Shown: positions 50,826 through 59,912 of the stretch, one piece after another | How positions within the stretch are numbered: position 1 is the first letter of the stretch | Layout of the letters: every line of letters starts with the position of its first letter | Source of the DNA: Cytobacillus oceanisediminis | Lineage (GTDB): Bacteria > Bacillota > Bacilli > Bacillales > Cytobacillaceae | Assembly: GCF_007830235.1 (NCBI RefSeq) | Contig: NZ_VLKI01000009.1 | Coordinates: 51,230-115,229 of the forward strand | DNA length: 64,000 nucleotides | Direction of reading: 5' to 3' | Translations under genes and position numbers: made by a program | The notes under the pieces: model-generated | Databases searched by the model: none | Seen by the model: only the letters and a program-made list of their open reading frames with translations | What the model was told of the DNA's origin: nothing

Positions 50826-50919
50826 GCTAAAGGAATTACCTTTAATATATTTTCATAGAAAATTGAACCTTTTTCGCCTTTTGTCCGTATTAACAATTAG
50901 GCAAAGGAGGAGTTAAAAA

Positions 50920-51819
50920 ATGGCATTGCAGCTTGAACATGTTACAAAGCGTTTTGGCCAGTTTACGGCTGTTGATGATTTGTCTCTGTCGATACCCGAA
51001 AGTGAGATGTTTGGGTTTCTTGGAGCAAACGGGGCAGGTAAAACGACTACATTTCGGATGATTCTGGGATTGCTGGATCCAAGCGGAGGGAAGATTACCT
51101 GGAACGGAAAGCGTATTGATTATTCAACCAGTCCGCTGATCGGGTACCTTCCTGAAGAAAGAGGATTGTATCCTAAGCTTAAGGTAAAGGACCAGATTGT
51201 TTATCTTGCGAAGCTTAGAGGGATGGCCAAGCAGGATTCTTTAAAAGAATTGAGCTATTGGCTTGAGCGCTTTAAAGTACCTGAAAATGCGAATAAAAAG
51301 GTGGAGGAGCTTTCAAAAGGAAACCAGCAGAAGATCCAATTCATTACGGCTGTCATTCACAAACCGAAGCTGTTGATTCTGGATGAACCATTCAGCGGGC
51401 TTGATCCTGTTAATGTGGAGCAGCTGAAGGAAGCTGTTTTGGAACTAAATGACAATGGTACGACGATTGTTTTTTCTTCCCACCGGATGGAACATGTGGA
51501 AGAGCTTTGCGAGCATTTATGTATTATGCAGAAAGGCAGGACTGTCGTCCACGGTTCTCTTAAAGAAATTAAACGCTCCTTTGGAAAGAAGAATCTTGTG
51601 ATCCACGCCGATTATGATTTAAGCTTTTTGGCCAATAGCCCTGGTGTAACTAAGGCCAGACAGACTGCGGAAGGAATACATCTGCAGATTTCAGGAGAGG
51701 AAATGGCTGAGGGAATATTTAAGGAGATTGCCGCGAAGGGCTTTGTACGTAAGTTTGTACTTGAGGAACCATCCCTGAATGATATTTTCATAGAAAAGGC
51801 AGGTGCTTCCTATGAATAA
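50920..51819 (+). CDS. yhaQ: ABC transporter ATPase YhaQ (NatA type)
   Basis: 299 residues. Walker A GANGAGKT (about 37), Q-loop YLPEERGLYPKLKV, signature LSKGNQQKIQ, Walker B LLILDEPFSGLDPV, H-loop SSHRMEHV, then a C-terminal regulatory domain (about 215-299). With YhaP it resembles the NatAB Na+ exporter. SD AAAGGAGG. Its stop overlaps the yhaP start by 8 nt. Confidence 0.9.
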   Translation: MALQLEHVTKRFGQFTAVDDLSLSIPESEMFGFLGANGAGKTTTFRMILGLLDPSGGKITWNGKRIDYSTSPLIGYLPEERGLYPKLKVKDQIVYLAKLRGMAKQDSLKELSYWLERFKVPENANKKVEELSKGNQQKIQFITAVIHKPKLLILDEPFSGLDPVNVEQLKEAVLELNDNGTTIVFSSHRMEHVEELCEHLCIMQKGRTVVHGSLKEIKRSFGKKNLVIHADYDLSFLANSPGVTKARQTAEGIHLQISGEEMAEGIFKEIAAKGFVRKFVLEEPSLNDIFIEKAGASYE

Positions 51820-53062
51820 TTTTATGACTATTCTTCTTCATACCTATCTTAGCAAGATGAAAACCAAATCGTTTATTATTACGACAATTATTACTGTATT
51901 GATTGTGGTAGGCCTTGCAAATTTATCTGGCATTATTGACTTTTTTAATAAAGATAATACAGAAAAAATAGCGGTAATTGACCAGTCTGGTGTACTATTT
52001 ACTCCTTTAGAAGAACAAATGAAGGTGATAAATAAAGATATCCATTTAGAAGCCTATAAAGGCACTGAAGAAGGAGGAGAAACAGCTGTCAAAGCCGGTG
52101 GATATAAGGGCCTGCTGCTGTTGTCTTTTGACAATGAAAATCTCCCCGAAGCAACCTATAAAGCAAGGAGCATTGCCGATTCTGCCGTTCCTTCCGAATT
52201 GCAGAGTGGACTGCAGCAGCTGAAAACCCAGCAGGCGGCTTCACAAATCAATCTCAGTCCTGAGGAGCTGGGGAAATTATATGAGCCGATTAATTTTAAC
52301 CAAATTGCCCTGGAGGAAAATGCCAAAACTGAGGAAGAGCTGAACCAGGCGAGAGGACTTGTATATGTACTTTTATTTGTCATCTATTTTGCCGTTATCA
52401 TGTATGCAAATATGATTGCCATGGAAGTAGCGACGGAAAAGTCCTCCCGGGTGATGGAAATTCTAATTTCCAGTGTGTCGCCGATCAAGCAGATGTTTGC
52501 CAAAATACTGGGCATCGGGCTGCTCAGCCTAACACAGATGGCATTGATTTTACTGGTAGGCTATTATTCAATCAAACAAAATCTCGATTCAATGGAAGGC
52601 GGCTTTTTTGAATTCTTCGGATTTGGGGATATTCCTGCTTCCACAATCGCCTATGCACTTATTTTTTTCCTGCTTGGATATTTTCTTTATGCAACATTGG
52701 CAGCTTTTCTTGGTTCGCTTGTCAGCAGGATAGAAGATATTCAGCAGATGATTACACCGATGACAATGATGGTTGTCGCAGGCTTTATGATTGCCATGTT
52801 CGGTTTAAACCAGCCGGAAGCGCCCTTCGTGACCATCACATCTTATATTCCATTCTTTACGCCAATGCTTATGTTTATGAGGGTCGGGATGCTGTCACTG
52901 CCTGTTTGGGAGCCTATAATTGGAATTCTAATTCTTATGGTGACCATTACGATACTGGCTGTGTTCGGGGCAAGAGTCTATAGGGGCGGCGTGCTGATGT
53001 ACGGAAAGTCAAACTCTTTTAAAGATATTAAAAAAGCCCTTCAGTTAACCAAAAATGAATAA
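51812..53062 (+). CDS. yhaP: ABC transporter permease YhaP (NatB type)
   Basis: 416 residues from ATG 51812, inside the yhaQ end. One N-terminal membrane segment, a large extracytoplasmic domain (about 45-180, DNENLPEATYKARSIAD), then five to six C-terminal helices with MEVATEKSSRVMEILISSVS, the ABC-2 / NatB signature. It forms an exporter with YhaQ, possibly Na+ or a peptide substrate; the substrate is not known. Confidence 0.88.
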   Translation: MNNFMTILLHTYLSKMKTKSFIITTIITVLIVVGLANLSGIIDFFNKDNTEKIAVIDQSGVLFTPLEEQMKVINKDIHLEAYKGTEEGGETAVKAGGYKGLLLLSFDNENLPEATYKARSIADSAVPSELQSGLQQLKTQQAASQINLSPEELGKLYEPINFNQIALEENAKTEEELNQARGLVYVLLFVIYFAVIMYANMIAMEVATEKSSRVMEILISSVSPIKQMFAKILGIGLLSLTQMALILLVGYYSIKQNLDSMEGGFFEFFGFGDIPASTIAYALIFFLLGYFLYATLAAFLGSLVSRIEDIQQMITPMTMMVVAGFMIAMFGLNQPEAPFVTITSYIPFFTPMLMFMRVGMLSLPVWEPIIGILILMVTITILAVFGARVYRGGVLMYGKSNSFKDIKKALQLTKNE

Positions 53063-53069
53063 TAATGAG

Positions 53070-53098
53070 AAAAGCTCCGTTTGAAGCGGAGCTTTTTT
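53070..53098. terminator. Bidirectional terminator
   Basis: AAAAGCTCCG / CGGAGCTTTTTT between yhaP and the LysE-type gene. Confidence 0.85.
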
Positions 53099-53112
53099 CA
53101 CTCTCAATGATT

Positions 53113-53748
53113 TTAGGTGAACAATGCTTTTATTCCTTCAAATGCAAAGTAAACGCCAAATCCGATTAGAGATAATCCAGAGAGGATGGAGATGAGGATA
53201 ATTCCTTTCGATGTCAGGAACTTTCGGAAGCCTGTGGTAAGCCCCGCTACAAATAAATCCCAGAGCATGAGCCCTATAAAAATCATCGTACTGTATAAAA
53301 AGAGCTCGGCTTTCCCATACGCTGCCGCTGTTTTTGCCAGAACCGATCCATAAATGCCCAGCCAAAACAGGATTGAAAGTGGACTTGAAACAGACATAAT
53401 GAAGCCAGAAAAAAAGCATTTGAGCAATGAATCTTTGCTGCGGACGTAATTAATGGAAATTTTATTGGCATTCATAATGCTATCAAAGCCTGTATATAAA
53501 AGAATAAATCCTCCAAAAAGCCACAGAAAGATCTGTACGATTGGGGTGTCTAAAAAGTGCACAAGGCCGAGGTATACAATCAGCATATAAAAGGCATCCG
53601 CAAACATGGAGCCGACCCCTACAATCCAGGCATGCCAAAACCCGTTTTTAATGCCTTTTTCAAGTCTTACTGCGTTAACCGGCCCGATTGGAGCTGCTAA
53701 TGACAGTCCAAGAAAAACATAACTTAAATAAATTCCTATTCCCAACAA
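53113..53748 (-). CDS. LysE/RhtB-family amino acid exporter
   Basis: 211 residues, six hydrophobic segments. Family signature at the N-terminus: GLSLAAPIGPVNAVRLEKGI, then GFWHAWIVGVGSMFADAFYM and SVSSPLSILFWLGIYGS. Probably exports an amino acid or a homoserine-type compound. Start TTG with GGAGTGG close upstream; the next codon is also TTG, so the exact start is uncertain by one residue. Confidence 0.85.
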   Translation of the reverse strand: MLGIGIYLSYVFLGLSLAAPIGPVNAVRLEKGIKNGFWHAWIVGVGSMFADAFYMLIVYLGLVHFLDTPIVQIFLWLFGGFILLYTGFDSIMNANKISINYVRSKDSLLKCFFSGFIMSVSSPLSILFWLGIYGSVLAKTAAAYGKAELFLYSTMIFIGLMLWDLFVAGLTTGFRKFLTSKGIILISILSGLSLIGFGVYFAFEGIKALFT

Positions 53749-53879
53749 TGACCACTCCGCCCATTTATTTTTCCGCAGGCTGTAACTTCAGCCCTTGGAA
53801 AGAGTACTTGTACATTTTTATGCACAAGCCTCCATGCTTAAAACCGGATAGAGTATTTCCTTCAAACTTTTTAGGAAAA

Positions 53880-54122
53880 GGCTGTGTTAAAGATTAATGT
53901 TGATTTTAGCACCCTGTTGACTAGAGCGGAGGGTGCGAGGTCCTCGGAAATGCATTCCCATTTCCTTCATGCGTTGTTTGTTCGAGGCTGCTTATTCAAT
54001 GTCCTGCGGTAAAAGCGAGTCAGAGGGAGACCCAGCAGGCGCGAATGGGCCGAGGAGTGGCGGACCGCCCGTGGTTCGCTTAGCTCCTGAAGCGGAAATC
54101 ACCAGGCAAGTTTAACAGAACC
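53880..54122 (+). mobile_element. Short non-autonomous element, copy R6 (type B ends)
   Basis: 243 bp. Ends GGCTGTGTTAAAG and TTTAACAGAACC; core GTTGACTAGAGCGGAGG (53916) to GAAGCGGAAATCACC (about 54103). Flanks TAGGAAAA (53872-53879) and TGGGAAAA (54123-54130) form an 8-bp duplication with one mismatch. It sits between the LysE-type gene and yhaO. Confidence 0.72.
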
Positions 54123-54217
54123 TGGGAAAAAGAAGTTTATCAACTATTTTTAATAGGAACGTGCATTCGCTTTTTGGATGAGTTAAAATGAAAGAAAAGG
54201 AACGAAAGGAAGTTTAT

Positions 54218-55444
54218 ATGAAGAGGGTAACGTTTATTCATGCTGCTGATTTGCATCTGGATAGTCCGATGGCCGGATTGAAGAGTTTGCCTCCTGCTAT
54301 TTTTAAAAAGCTTCAGGAAAGCACGTTTGCGGCATTTTCCAAAATTGTTGATACAGCTATTATCCATTCAGTGGATTTTGTTATTCTGGCTGGGGATTTG
54401 TTTGATGGGGAAGACAGGAGCATCAGGGCGCAGATCCGCTTTCGCAAAGAGATGGAACGGCTGGCGGAAAGAGGAATTCCTGTTTTTGCGGTACATGGAA
54501 ACCATGATCATATGGAGGGGCAATGGGTCCATATGCCAATGCCCGATAATGTCCATATCTTTTCACATGAAGTTGCAGTGATGAAGCATACAGTTGAAAA
54601 TGGCACCTCTGTCCATTTATATGGTTTCAGCTATCCGAGGAGACATGTGCTGGAGCGTATGATTGACCGTTACACGAGGAAGGATGGAGCCGACCTGCAT
54701 ATCGGGATCCTTCATGGCCATTTTGAAGGCAGCAGTGAGCATGACAAATATGCTCCATTCCGATTAAAGGATTTGCTTGAAAAAGACTTTGATTATTGGG
54801 CTCTCGGCCATATACATAAACGGGAAACATTAAACGAACACCCTCCAGCCATTTATCCCGGCAATATACAGGGACGAAATCGGAAAGAAACTGGTCCGAA
54901 AGGATGCTATTTAGTTGAATTGACTGAATCGGGTGCAAAGACAGAGTTCCTGGAAGCGTCAGCTGTAATATGGGAAGAAGCGAAAGTGGATGCTTCAAAT
55001 GCTGATTCTTTTCATGATCTATTTGGTATGTGTAAAAGCCTTATTGAAGATAAAAGGCAGAACACGAAGGGGACAATAGTTAATCTGACATTAAACAATG
55101 TCAGCCTTTCTGGGCACGAAATGAAAAGTATCGCAAATGGTGAGCTGCTTGACGCCTTGCAGGAGGAAGAAATAGAAGAGGAATCATTCGTATGGGTCTC
55201 CAATCTTGCTGTAAATGAAAAAAGAATCTGGAGTAAAGAAAAGCTGGCATATGAATCCGATTTTTTCACCGAGCTTTTTAAAACAGCAGAGCAAGTTGCA
55301 GATATTAGCGAAAGTACTCTCCCTTTGTATGGGCACCCGCTGGCAAGGAAATATTTGGAAGATCTTCATGAGGAAGAAAAGCGCAGGCTTGCCGGGGAAG
55401 CAGAGGCCTTGCTTGTAGACCTTTTATACAAAGAGCACGCTTAA
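54218..55444 (+). CDS. yhaO: DNA repair exonuclease YhaO (SbcD-type metallophosphoesterase)
   Basis: 408 residues from ATG 54218 with GAAAGGAAG at 7 nt. Calcineurin-like phosphoesterase motifs: FIHAADLHLDSPM (D-x-H), VILAGDLFDGEDRS (GD-x-x-D), AVHGNHDHMEG (GNH[DE]), ILHGHFEG and WALGHIHKRE (GH-x-H). C-terminal DUF (about 290-408) contacts the ATPase. It pairs with YhaN, 30 bp downstream, as SbcD with SbcC, for DNA end processing. Confidence 0.9.
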   Translation: MKRVTFIHAADLHLDSPMAGLKSLPPAIFKKLQESTFAAFSKIVDTAIIHSVDFVILAGDLFDGEDRSIRAQIRFRKEMERLAERGIPVFAVHGNHDHMEGQWVHMPMPDNVHIFSHEVAVMKHTVENGTSVHLYGFSYPRRHVLERMIDRYTRKDGADLHIGILHGHFEGSSEHDKYAPFRLKDLLEKDFDYWALGHIHKRETLNEHPPAIYPGNIQGRNRKETGPKGCYLVELTESGAKTEFLEASAVIWEEAKVDASNADSFHDLFGMCKSLIEDKRQNTKGTIVNLTLNNVSLSGHEMKSIANGELLDALQEEEIEEESFVWVSNLAVNEKRIWSKEKLAYESDFFTELFKTAEQVADISESTLPLYGHPLARKYLEDLHEEEKRRLAGEAEALLVDLLYKEHA

Positions 55445-55474
55445 ACAGCAGTATATACTGAAGGAGGTGGGGAT

Positions 55475-58474
55475 ATGAAAATTACCGATATACATATTTA
55501 TGGATACGGAAAGTTAACGGATTTCAGTCTATCGGATATTCAATCTTTTCAAGTGATCTATGGTGAAAACGAAGCTGGCAAATCCACCATCATGTCTTTT
55601 ATTCATAGCATCCTTTTTGGTTTTCCGACTAAGCTGCAGTCAGAGTTAAGGTATGAGCCAAAGGACGGCGCAAAGTATGGCGGGAGGCTTACAGCGTTCT
55701 TTCCTGGTGCAGGGAAGGCTGTTATTGAGAGAGTAAAAGGAAAGGCTGCTGGAGACGTTAGCGTTGTGCTTGCGGATGGAACAAGGGGAGGGGAAGAGCT
55801 TTTAAGCGAGCTTCTTCACCATGTTGATAAATCCCTTTTTCAATCCATTTTTTCTTTTAATATCCATGGTTTGCAAAATATAAATCAAATGAAGGGTGAA
55901 GATTTGGGGCGATATTTATTTTCAGCAGGCTCATTGGGGACTGACCAGCTGGTAACAGCGGAAAACGCGCTTCAAAAAGAATTGGAAAACCGCTTTAAGC
56001 CAAACGGAAAAAAGCCGAGTTTGAACGTAAAGTTAAAGCAACTGAAGCAGCTGCATCAGGAACTGAAAAAAGCGGAGCAGCAAAATGAACAGTACTGGAC
56101 TTTACTTCATGAAAAAGAAACACTTGAAAAGAAAATAACAAGGATGCATGATGACCAGCAGCATATCCAGCAGGAGCTTTTACGCTTAAAGGAATGGCAG
56201 GAAATTTTCCCGCTGATTGCAGAGGAAAGAGAGCTAAAAAGGGAAAGGGAACAATTTAAAGACATTTCATTCCCGGCAGATGGACTGGCAATGATTGAAA
56301 AACTTGAAAGTTTGATTCATCCGCTCGAGGCGCGTAAAACAAGCCTGGAGGCCAGGATTGGCACCCTTGAAAAAGAGCTGGAGAAGAATAAGCCTGACCA
56401 TGCTCTGCTGGAGAAAGAGCCGCAAATAAATGCAGCAGTTGAGGGAATCCCATTATTGGAAAAGCTTAGGCAAGAAGAAAGCGAATTATCGTTAAAGCTG
56501 GCAAACCTTTCAGAGGAAATTTTAATTCTGCATGAAAAACTTCATCTTCAAACGGATGAAAGACAGCTGGAAGCAATAGACACCAGCGTTTTCATGAAAG
56601 AAAAGGTAAACAAAGCTCAAATGCGCCATAGTCGGCTGCTTACAAAAAAGCAGGAGCTGGACGAGCGCTTTAACGAGGAAAAGTCCGCATTGGAGGATAT
56701 CGAAAGCAAAATGGACGGGCTGAAAGAACAGATCCTAACGGAAGCGGAACGGGCGGCTATTAAGGAGAAGTTGAGCCTTTCTGCAGACAGGCATCTTCTT
56801 GAAAAAGAGCTGCAGGATACCAAGGAAAGGCTTCTTTTTCTCCATAAAGCTGAAGAAATAGAGCGGAAAAACAGCTCTGAAAAAAGAAAGCAGGAAAAAG
56901 CTCAGCTTTTTATTTTCGGAATTCTTTTTGCCGCTTTGTCTGGGTGGGGATTATGGAGCCAAACATGGGTCCTTGCATTTGCAGGTTTGATAGGAATAGC
57001 CTTTTGTGGCTTCATGGTTTACAAAAAGCAGCAGGGGGAGAATGACAACTTCATAAAAGACGAAATAAGAGCTCTAGCCGAAAAGGAAAGTTTACTAATG
57101 GATAAATTGAAACAGCCGGATATTCAGCATGCAGCTAAATTGGAGGCACAGCTTAAAAGAGACAGTGAATTGCAAAGCCAGTTTCTCCAATACAAATTTC
57201 AGCTTGGTCTGGCCAATGAGAAATATGAAAAAGTCATTGCATCTTTTGAAAAGTGGGAGAAGGAATATGCTGATTTGGACAAAGAAATGATTGGGCTTGG
57301 GAATTTGCTGTTCCTTTCTGTTGAAATATCCAAATCCCATTTGCCTGAGGCTTTTGGCCTTATTGAACAGCTTAAGGCGCTCTACAGGGAGAAAAATTAT
57401 GTAATGGAAAGAAAAGCTGCAGCAGCCAGGGGGGTCAAAGAGAAGCTCATTCATTTTCATAGCCTAAAAGAACTTTTGGAGGAGCAGCAGGGCAGTGTCC
57501 AAGAAGTTTCTTACCTCTTAAGAAAGAGGCTAAAGGAAGAAACGGAAAAACATATTAAGCTGGCCGAAAGAAAAACCAAGCTTTATGAGCTAAAGGATGA
57601 ATACAGCACGGTACTTGCTGAACTCGGCCACTTTAAAAAAGAATACGGGCAGCGGCTTGCACTTGCGGGAACAGAAACTGCTGAAGAGTATCGTGAAAAA
57701 GGAATTGCTGCACAAAAATTAGCAAGGCTTGATGAACAAATTAAACAAATAGCTAAACAAATTAATATGCACTCCTTCTCACAGGATGAAATCGACCAAT
57801 ATATGAATGTGGAAAATCCACTATTGGCTATCCGTGCTCTTTCTGAAGAATTAAACAAGCTTCATGACAGCATCCCTACTCTGCAAAGCAGCCTTGCAGA
57901 AGTAAAATACGAGATCCAGCTGCTTGAAGAGGGAGGGACTTATGCCGAGCTGCTTCACAAATTTGCTTTATTAAAAGCTGAATTTGAGGAAGAGGCCAGG
58001 GAATGGGCCAAATATGCAGCGGCAAAGGATATTTTGGAAAAAACGATTAGCAGCTTTAAAAATGAGCGCTTGCCCAAAATGCTTGATAAGGCAGAAGAAT
58101 ACCTTTCATATTTAACTAATGGCAACTATGTCCGCATTTATCCGAAAGAGGAAGGGAACGGTTTTCTTATTGAAAGCAAGGAAGGACCTACTTTTGAAGC
58201 AAAAGAGCTTAGCCAGGCGACAGCGGAGCAAATATATGTTTCTTTGAGGCTCGCGCTGGCAATGACTATTTACGGAAAACATCCATTCCCGATCATTATT
58301 GATGACAGCTTTGTTAATTTTGACCATGTACGGACTGGGAAAATAATCAGTTTGTTAAAAAACCTTCCAGACCGGCAAATTTTATTTTTTACCTGCCATA
58401 AACATTTGCTTTCGTATTTTCAGCAAGAACAAATAAAGTCGGTTATGAAGGAAAAGCTGCCTGTTCAACTATGA
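55475..58474 (+). CDS. yhaN: SbcC/Rad50-like ATPase YhaN
   Basis: 999 residues. N-terminal Walker A GENEAGKST (about 32), then coiled coils (about 170-450 and 520-830) interrupted by two hydrophobic stretches (about 470-510, LFIFGILFAALSGWGL, TWVLAFAGLIGIAFCGFMVY) that suggest membrane attachment, unusual for SbcC. C-terminal ABC signature region ELSQATAEQIYVSLRLALA and Walker B FPIIIDDSFVNFD. It probably couples ATP hydrolysis to YhaO nuclease action. GGAGGTGGGG precedes the ATG. Confidence 0.9.
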   Translation: MKITDIHIYGYGKLTDFSLSDIQSFQVIYGENEAGKSTIMSFIHSILFGFPTKLQSELRYEPKDGAKYGGRLTAFFPGAGKAVIERVKGKAAGDVSVVLADGTRGGEELLSELLHHVDKSLFQSIFSFNIHGLQNINQMKGEDLGRYLFSAGSLGTDQLVTAENALQKELENRFKPNGKKPSLNVKLKQLKQLHQELKKAEQQNEQYWTLLHEKETLEKKITRMHDDQQHIQQELLRLKEWQEIFPLIAEERELKREREQFKDISFPADGLAMIEKLESLIHPLEARKTSLEARIGTLEKELEKNKPDHALLEKEPQINAAVEGIPLLEKLRQEESELSLKLANLSEEILILHEKLHLQTDERQLEAIDTSVFMKEKVNKAQMRHSRLLTKKQELDERFNEEKSALEDIESKMDGLKEQILTEAERAAIKEKLSLSADRHLLEKELQDTKERLLFLHKAEEIERKNSSEKRKQEKAQLFIFGILFAALSGWGLWSQTWVLAFAGLIGIAFCGFMVYKKQQGENDNFIKDEIRALAEKESLLMDKLKQPDIQHAAKLEAQLKRDSELQSQFLQYKFQLGLANEKYEKVIASFEKWEKEYADLDKEMIGLGNLLFLSVEISKSHLPEAFGLIEQLKALYREKNYVMERKAAAARGVKEKLIHFHSLKELLEEQQGSVQEVSYLLRKRLKEETEKHIKLAERKTKLYELKDEYSTVLAELGHFKKEYGQRLALAGTETAEEYREKGIAAQKLARLDEQIKQIAKQINMHSFSQDEIDQYMNVENPLLAIRALSEELNKLHDSIPTLQSSLAEVKYEIQLLEEGGTYAELLHKFALLKAEFEEEAREWAKYAAAKDILEKTISSFKNERLPKMLDKAEEYLSYLTNGNYVRIYPKEEGNGFLIESKEGPTFEAKELSQATAEQIYVSLRLALAMTIYGKHPFPIIIDDSFVNFDHVRTGKIISLLKNLPDRQILFFTCHKHLLSYFQQEQIKSVMKEKLPVQL

Positions 58475-58488
58475 CAGGCAGCTTTTAT
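58454..58488 (+). terminator. Terminator after yhaN
   Basis: AAGCTGCCTGT / ACAGGCAGCTTTT, starting inside the end of yhaN. Confidence 0.75.
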
Positions 58489-58627
58489 ATATGTCAGAGA
58501 AGGAAGATAATCTAACAAAAATGTGTTTAGATTTTTAAAAGTATGTCAGTTAACCTTACACATTTCATGATTTTTCTGATTATATCCTTTATGATGATAA
58601 AAAGAAATCAGGAAGGAGAAAACAAAG

Positions 58628-58987
58628 TTGCCATGGCCCATTCAAATATTGATACTTGCTGTTTTTCTTCTTGCAGGGAATTTTGTGGTTGCATTCTTCC
58701 ATATTCCGCTCCCCGGCAGCATCGTGGGGATGATTATGCTGTTAACCCTTTTGGTAAAAGGTTTGGTTAAATTGGATTGGATAGAGAGAGTAGCTGCATT
58801 TCAAATCAAACACTTGACCCTGCTGTTTATCCCCTTTGTCATTGGATTGTTTTTATCTCCCAATTTCATTCCACTTTTGGATTTTCATTTTATTTTGGTA
58901 CTGATTGTAAGCAGCTTCTGCTGTTTATTGGGAACAGCGTACTCTGTTCAATGGTTTGAAAAAATAAGGAGGAGGAGCCAAAAATGA
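58628..58987 (+). CDS. CidA/LrgA-family holin-like protein
   Basis: 119 residues from TTG 58628 with AAGGAG upstream. Four hydrophobic segments and the family pattern IPLPGSIVGMIMLL, LTLLFIPFVIGL. LrgA/CidA proteins are holin-like regulators of murein hydrolase activity and export of small metabolites. Its stop overlaps the LrgB-like gene start (ATGA). Confidence 0.85.
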   Translation: MPWPIQILILAVFLLAGNFVVAFFHIPLPGSIVGMIMLLTLLVKGLVKLDWIERVAAFQIKHLTLLFIPFVIGLFLSPNFIPLLDFHFILVLIVSSFCCLLGTAYSVQWFEKIRRRSQK

Positions 58988-59673
58988 GTTCGATTTTATT
59001 CACCAGTATAGGCTGCATAACGATGACTCTTGGCAGTTATATAGCGAGCCTGCAGATCTTCAGGAAGTTTAAAAAAAGCTGGCTTAATCCCTTGTACACT
59101 GGAACAGCCCTTCTGATCATTATTCTCCTTTTATTTAATATCCCTCTTTCTGTCTATCAAAAAGGCAGCAGTTTATTTGAACTGCTTTTGCAGTTTTCCA
59201 TTGTCTCTTTTGCAGTGCCATTATATAAAGAGTGGCCTTTAATGAAAAAACATTTTAAGAAGATTTTCTCAGGTGTGTTTAGCGGAACTTTTTTAGGTAT
59301 ATTTGCAGTTTATCTGATGTCTCAGGCTTTTCATTTTAGTGAGGAAATCAAGGCGTCTCTCATTCCGCGCTCTGTAACACTGCCTGTTGCTTTAACCGTT
59401 TCCGATGGACTGGGAGGAACCACCGCCTTTACTGTTTTCTTTGTTCTTTTTTCGGGCATTTTTTCTGTCATGCTAGGACCCAAGCTTTTGAAATGGCTTG
59501 GAATTAAAAGTAAAGCTGCAAAAGGCCTTGCGATGGGTACCTCCGCTCAAATGCTGGGCGCCAATCGGTCGCTCCTGTGGGGAGAGGAAGAAGGGGCAAT
59601 GGGATGCATTGCGATGACGACATCCGCCCTTTTGTTATCTTTATTGATTCCGGTATTATTGCTTTTGCTGTAG
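58984..59673 (+). CDS. CidB/LrgB-family membrane protein
   Basis: 229 residues, about six to seven helices. Family features: LNPLYTGTALLIIILLL, LLQFSIVSFAVPLYKEWP, IPRSVTLPVALTVSDGLGG, GLAMGTSAQMLGANRSLLW. Partner of the preceding LrgA-like protein, with translational overlap. Terminator follows. Confidence 0.88.
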   Translation: MSSILFTSIGCITMTLGSYIASLQIFRKFKKSWLNPLYTGTALLIIILLLFNIPLSVYQKGSSLFELLLQFSIVSFAVPLYKEWPLMKKHFKKIFSGVFSGTFLGIFAVYLMSQAFHFSEEIKASLIPRSVTLPVALTVSDGLGGTTAFTVFFVLFSGIFSVMLGPKLLKWLGIKSKAAKGLAMGTSAQMLGANRSLLWGEEEGAMGCIAMTTSALLLSLLIPVLLLLL

Positions 59674-59691
59674 TAAAATATCAAAAAAGGG

Positions 59692-59728
59692 AGAAGCCCA
59701 TTCATCCAATACTGAATGGGCTTTTTTT
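59692..59728 (+). terminator. Terminator after the LrgAB-type operon
   Basis: AAGCCCATTCA / TGAATGGGCTTTTTTT. Confidence 0.85.
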
Positions 59729-59828
59729 GCGGGATAAAGCAATAAACCAGTCAGTCCGATAGATTGATAAATGATTAGTTTAGTAGGGGAAGGGGTCTGT
59801 ATGGTATACTAGGTTAATAGAATTGCGT

Positions 59829-59883
59829 GTTTAAAAAGGTGGACAAAAAAGCCTGACTGGTATTTTTCCCGGACTTTTTAAAC
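59829..59883 (+). promoter_or_regulatory. Long hairpin in the yhaM leader
   Basis: Outer arms GTTTAAAAAG (59829-59838) and CTTTTTAAAC (59874-59883) are exact complements, with a second A5/T5 pairing inside. It ends 29 bp before the yhaM start. A TATACT promoter -10 lies near 59802. Not followed by a T tract, so it is not a typical terminator. Confidence 0.45.
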
Positions 59884-59912
59884 AACCTCTTGAAGGGAGC
59901 GTCGGTGCACGT

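Noticed and set aside
50624-50896. 90-residue minus-strand frame with internal repeats
   Set aside because: Produced by the 52-bp tandem DNA repeat (a multiple-frame artefact), no SD.
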